DNA from: Cryphonectria parasitica EP155
Lineage: Eukaryota > Ascomycota > Sordariomycetes > Diaporthales > Cryphonectriaceae
Assembly (NCBI RefSeq): GCF_011745365.1
Contig: NW_024468910.1
Span: 1,020,068 to 1,084,067, forward strand
DNA length: 64,000 bases
Direction: 5' to 3'
A program made the position numbers and the translations under genes. Each line of letters opens with the position of its first letter. Position 1 is the first letter of the stretch. Below, one piece after another: positions 63,963 through 64,000 of this stretch. The notes under the pieces are model-generated. The model was not told the DNA's origin. It did no database searches and saw nothing but the letters and a program-made list of their open reading frames with translations.

Positions 63963-64000
63963 ATCTTCAGACTTTTTTGAACATATTCCCAAGTTTCTAT

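Noticed and set aside
1..64000. CRISPR array, rRNA genes or bacterial-type operons
   Set aside because: No spaced direct repeats of CRISPR type, no rRNA-like sequence, and all gene structures, introns and repeats are fungal.

Overview
This is a repeat-rich, gene-poor stretch of a filamentous ascomycete (Pezizomycotina) genome, probably an accessory, subtelomeric or heterochromatic compartment. The evidence is short spliceosomal introns with GTRAGT donors and CTAAY/CTGAY branch points, pyrimidine-rich leaders before start codons, Ty3/gypsy chromoviruses and Copia relics, and heavy transition-only decay (C->T and G->A, mostly creating TAA, TAG and TGA). That decay is the signature of repeat-induced point mutation (RIP). 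I cannot name the species.

Layout. 1-1,664 is the 5' end of a RIP-ruined chromovirus (family A, minus). 2,935-10,463 is a complete but ruined family A copy (plus, 5-bp target duplication ACTTG). 10.5-11.6 kb is a Copia gag relic. 11.7-25.4 kb is an island of decayed cellular-type genes: a kinase with an FHA-like domain, 65-residue repeats and an intron (14,427-17,840), hypothetical proteins, and a remarkable in-frame JmjC + SET gene (21,520-24,497). 25,518-32,974 is a second, moderately mutated family A element (TSD TAAGG). 35,577-47,882 is a pristine 12.3-kb Ty3/gypsy element (family C) with identical 319-bp LTRs. 48.2-50.9 kb holds a decayed hypothetical gene and two solo-LTR relics. 52,530-59,960 is a nearly intact chromovirus (family B, TSD CACAT). 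60.5-64 kb has an ASH1-like SET remnant, hypothetical genes and a 71-bp tandem array.

Most interesting system. Two clearly different Ty3/gypsy families each carry a gene on the strand opposite to gag-pol, between pol and the 3' LTR. In both, it encodes a protein with paired C-x2-C-x7-C metal-binding motifs. In family B (relics in family A) it is a ~200-aa protein with a Zn2Cys6-like cluster followed by a coiled coil. In family C it is a 367-aa, two-intron gene that forms a divergent pair with a second, intronless 554-aa gene in pol orientation. Introns survive only in the antisense gene, as expected if the pol-sense RNA is the retrotransposition intermediate. Family C also has a textbook -1 frameshift signal (A AAA AAC, 5-nt spacer, 10-bp stem) joining Gag-PR to Pol. 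A 14-bp duplicated polypurine tract brackets its passenger module.

The cellular-type genes were read by following one frame through stops that are each one C->T or G->A step from a sense codon. These are my reconstructions by eye and have not been checked against databases.
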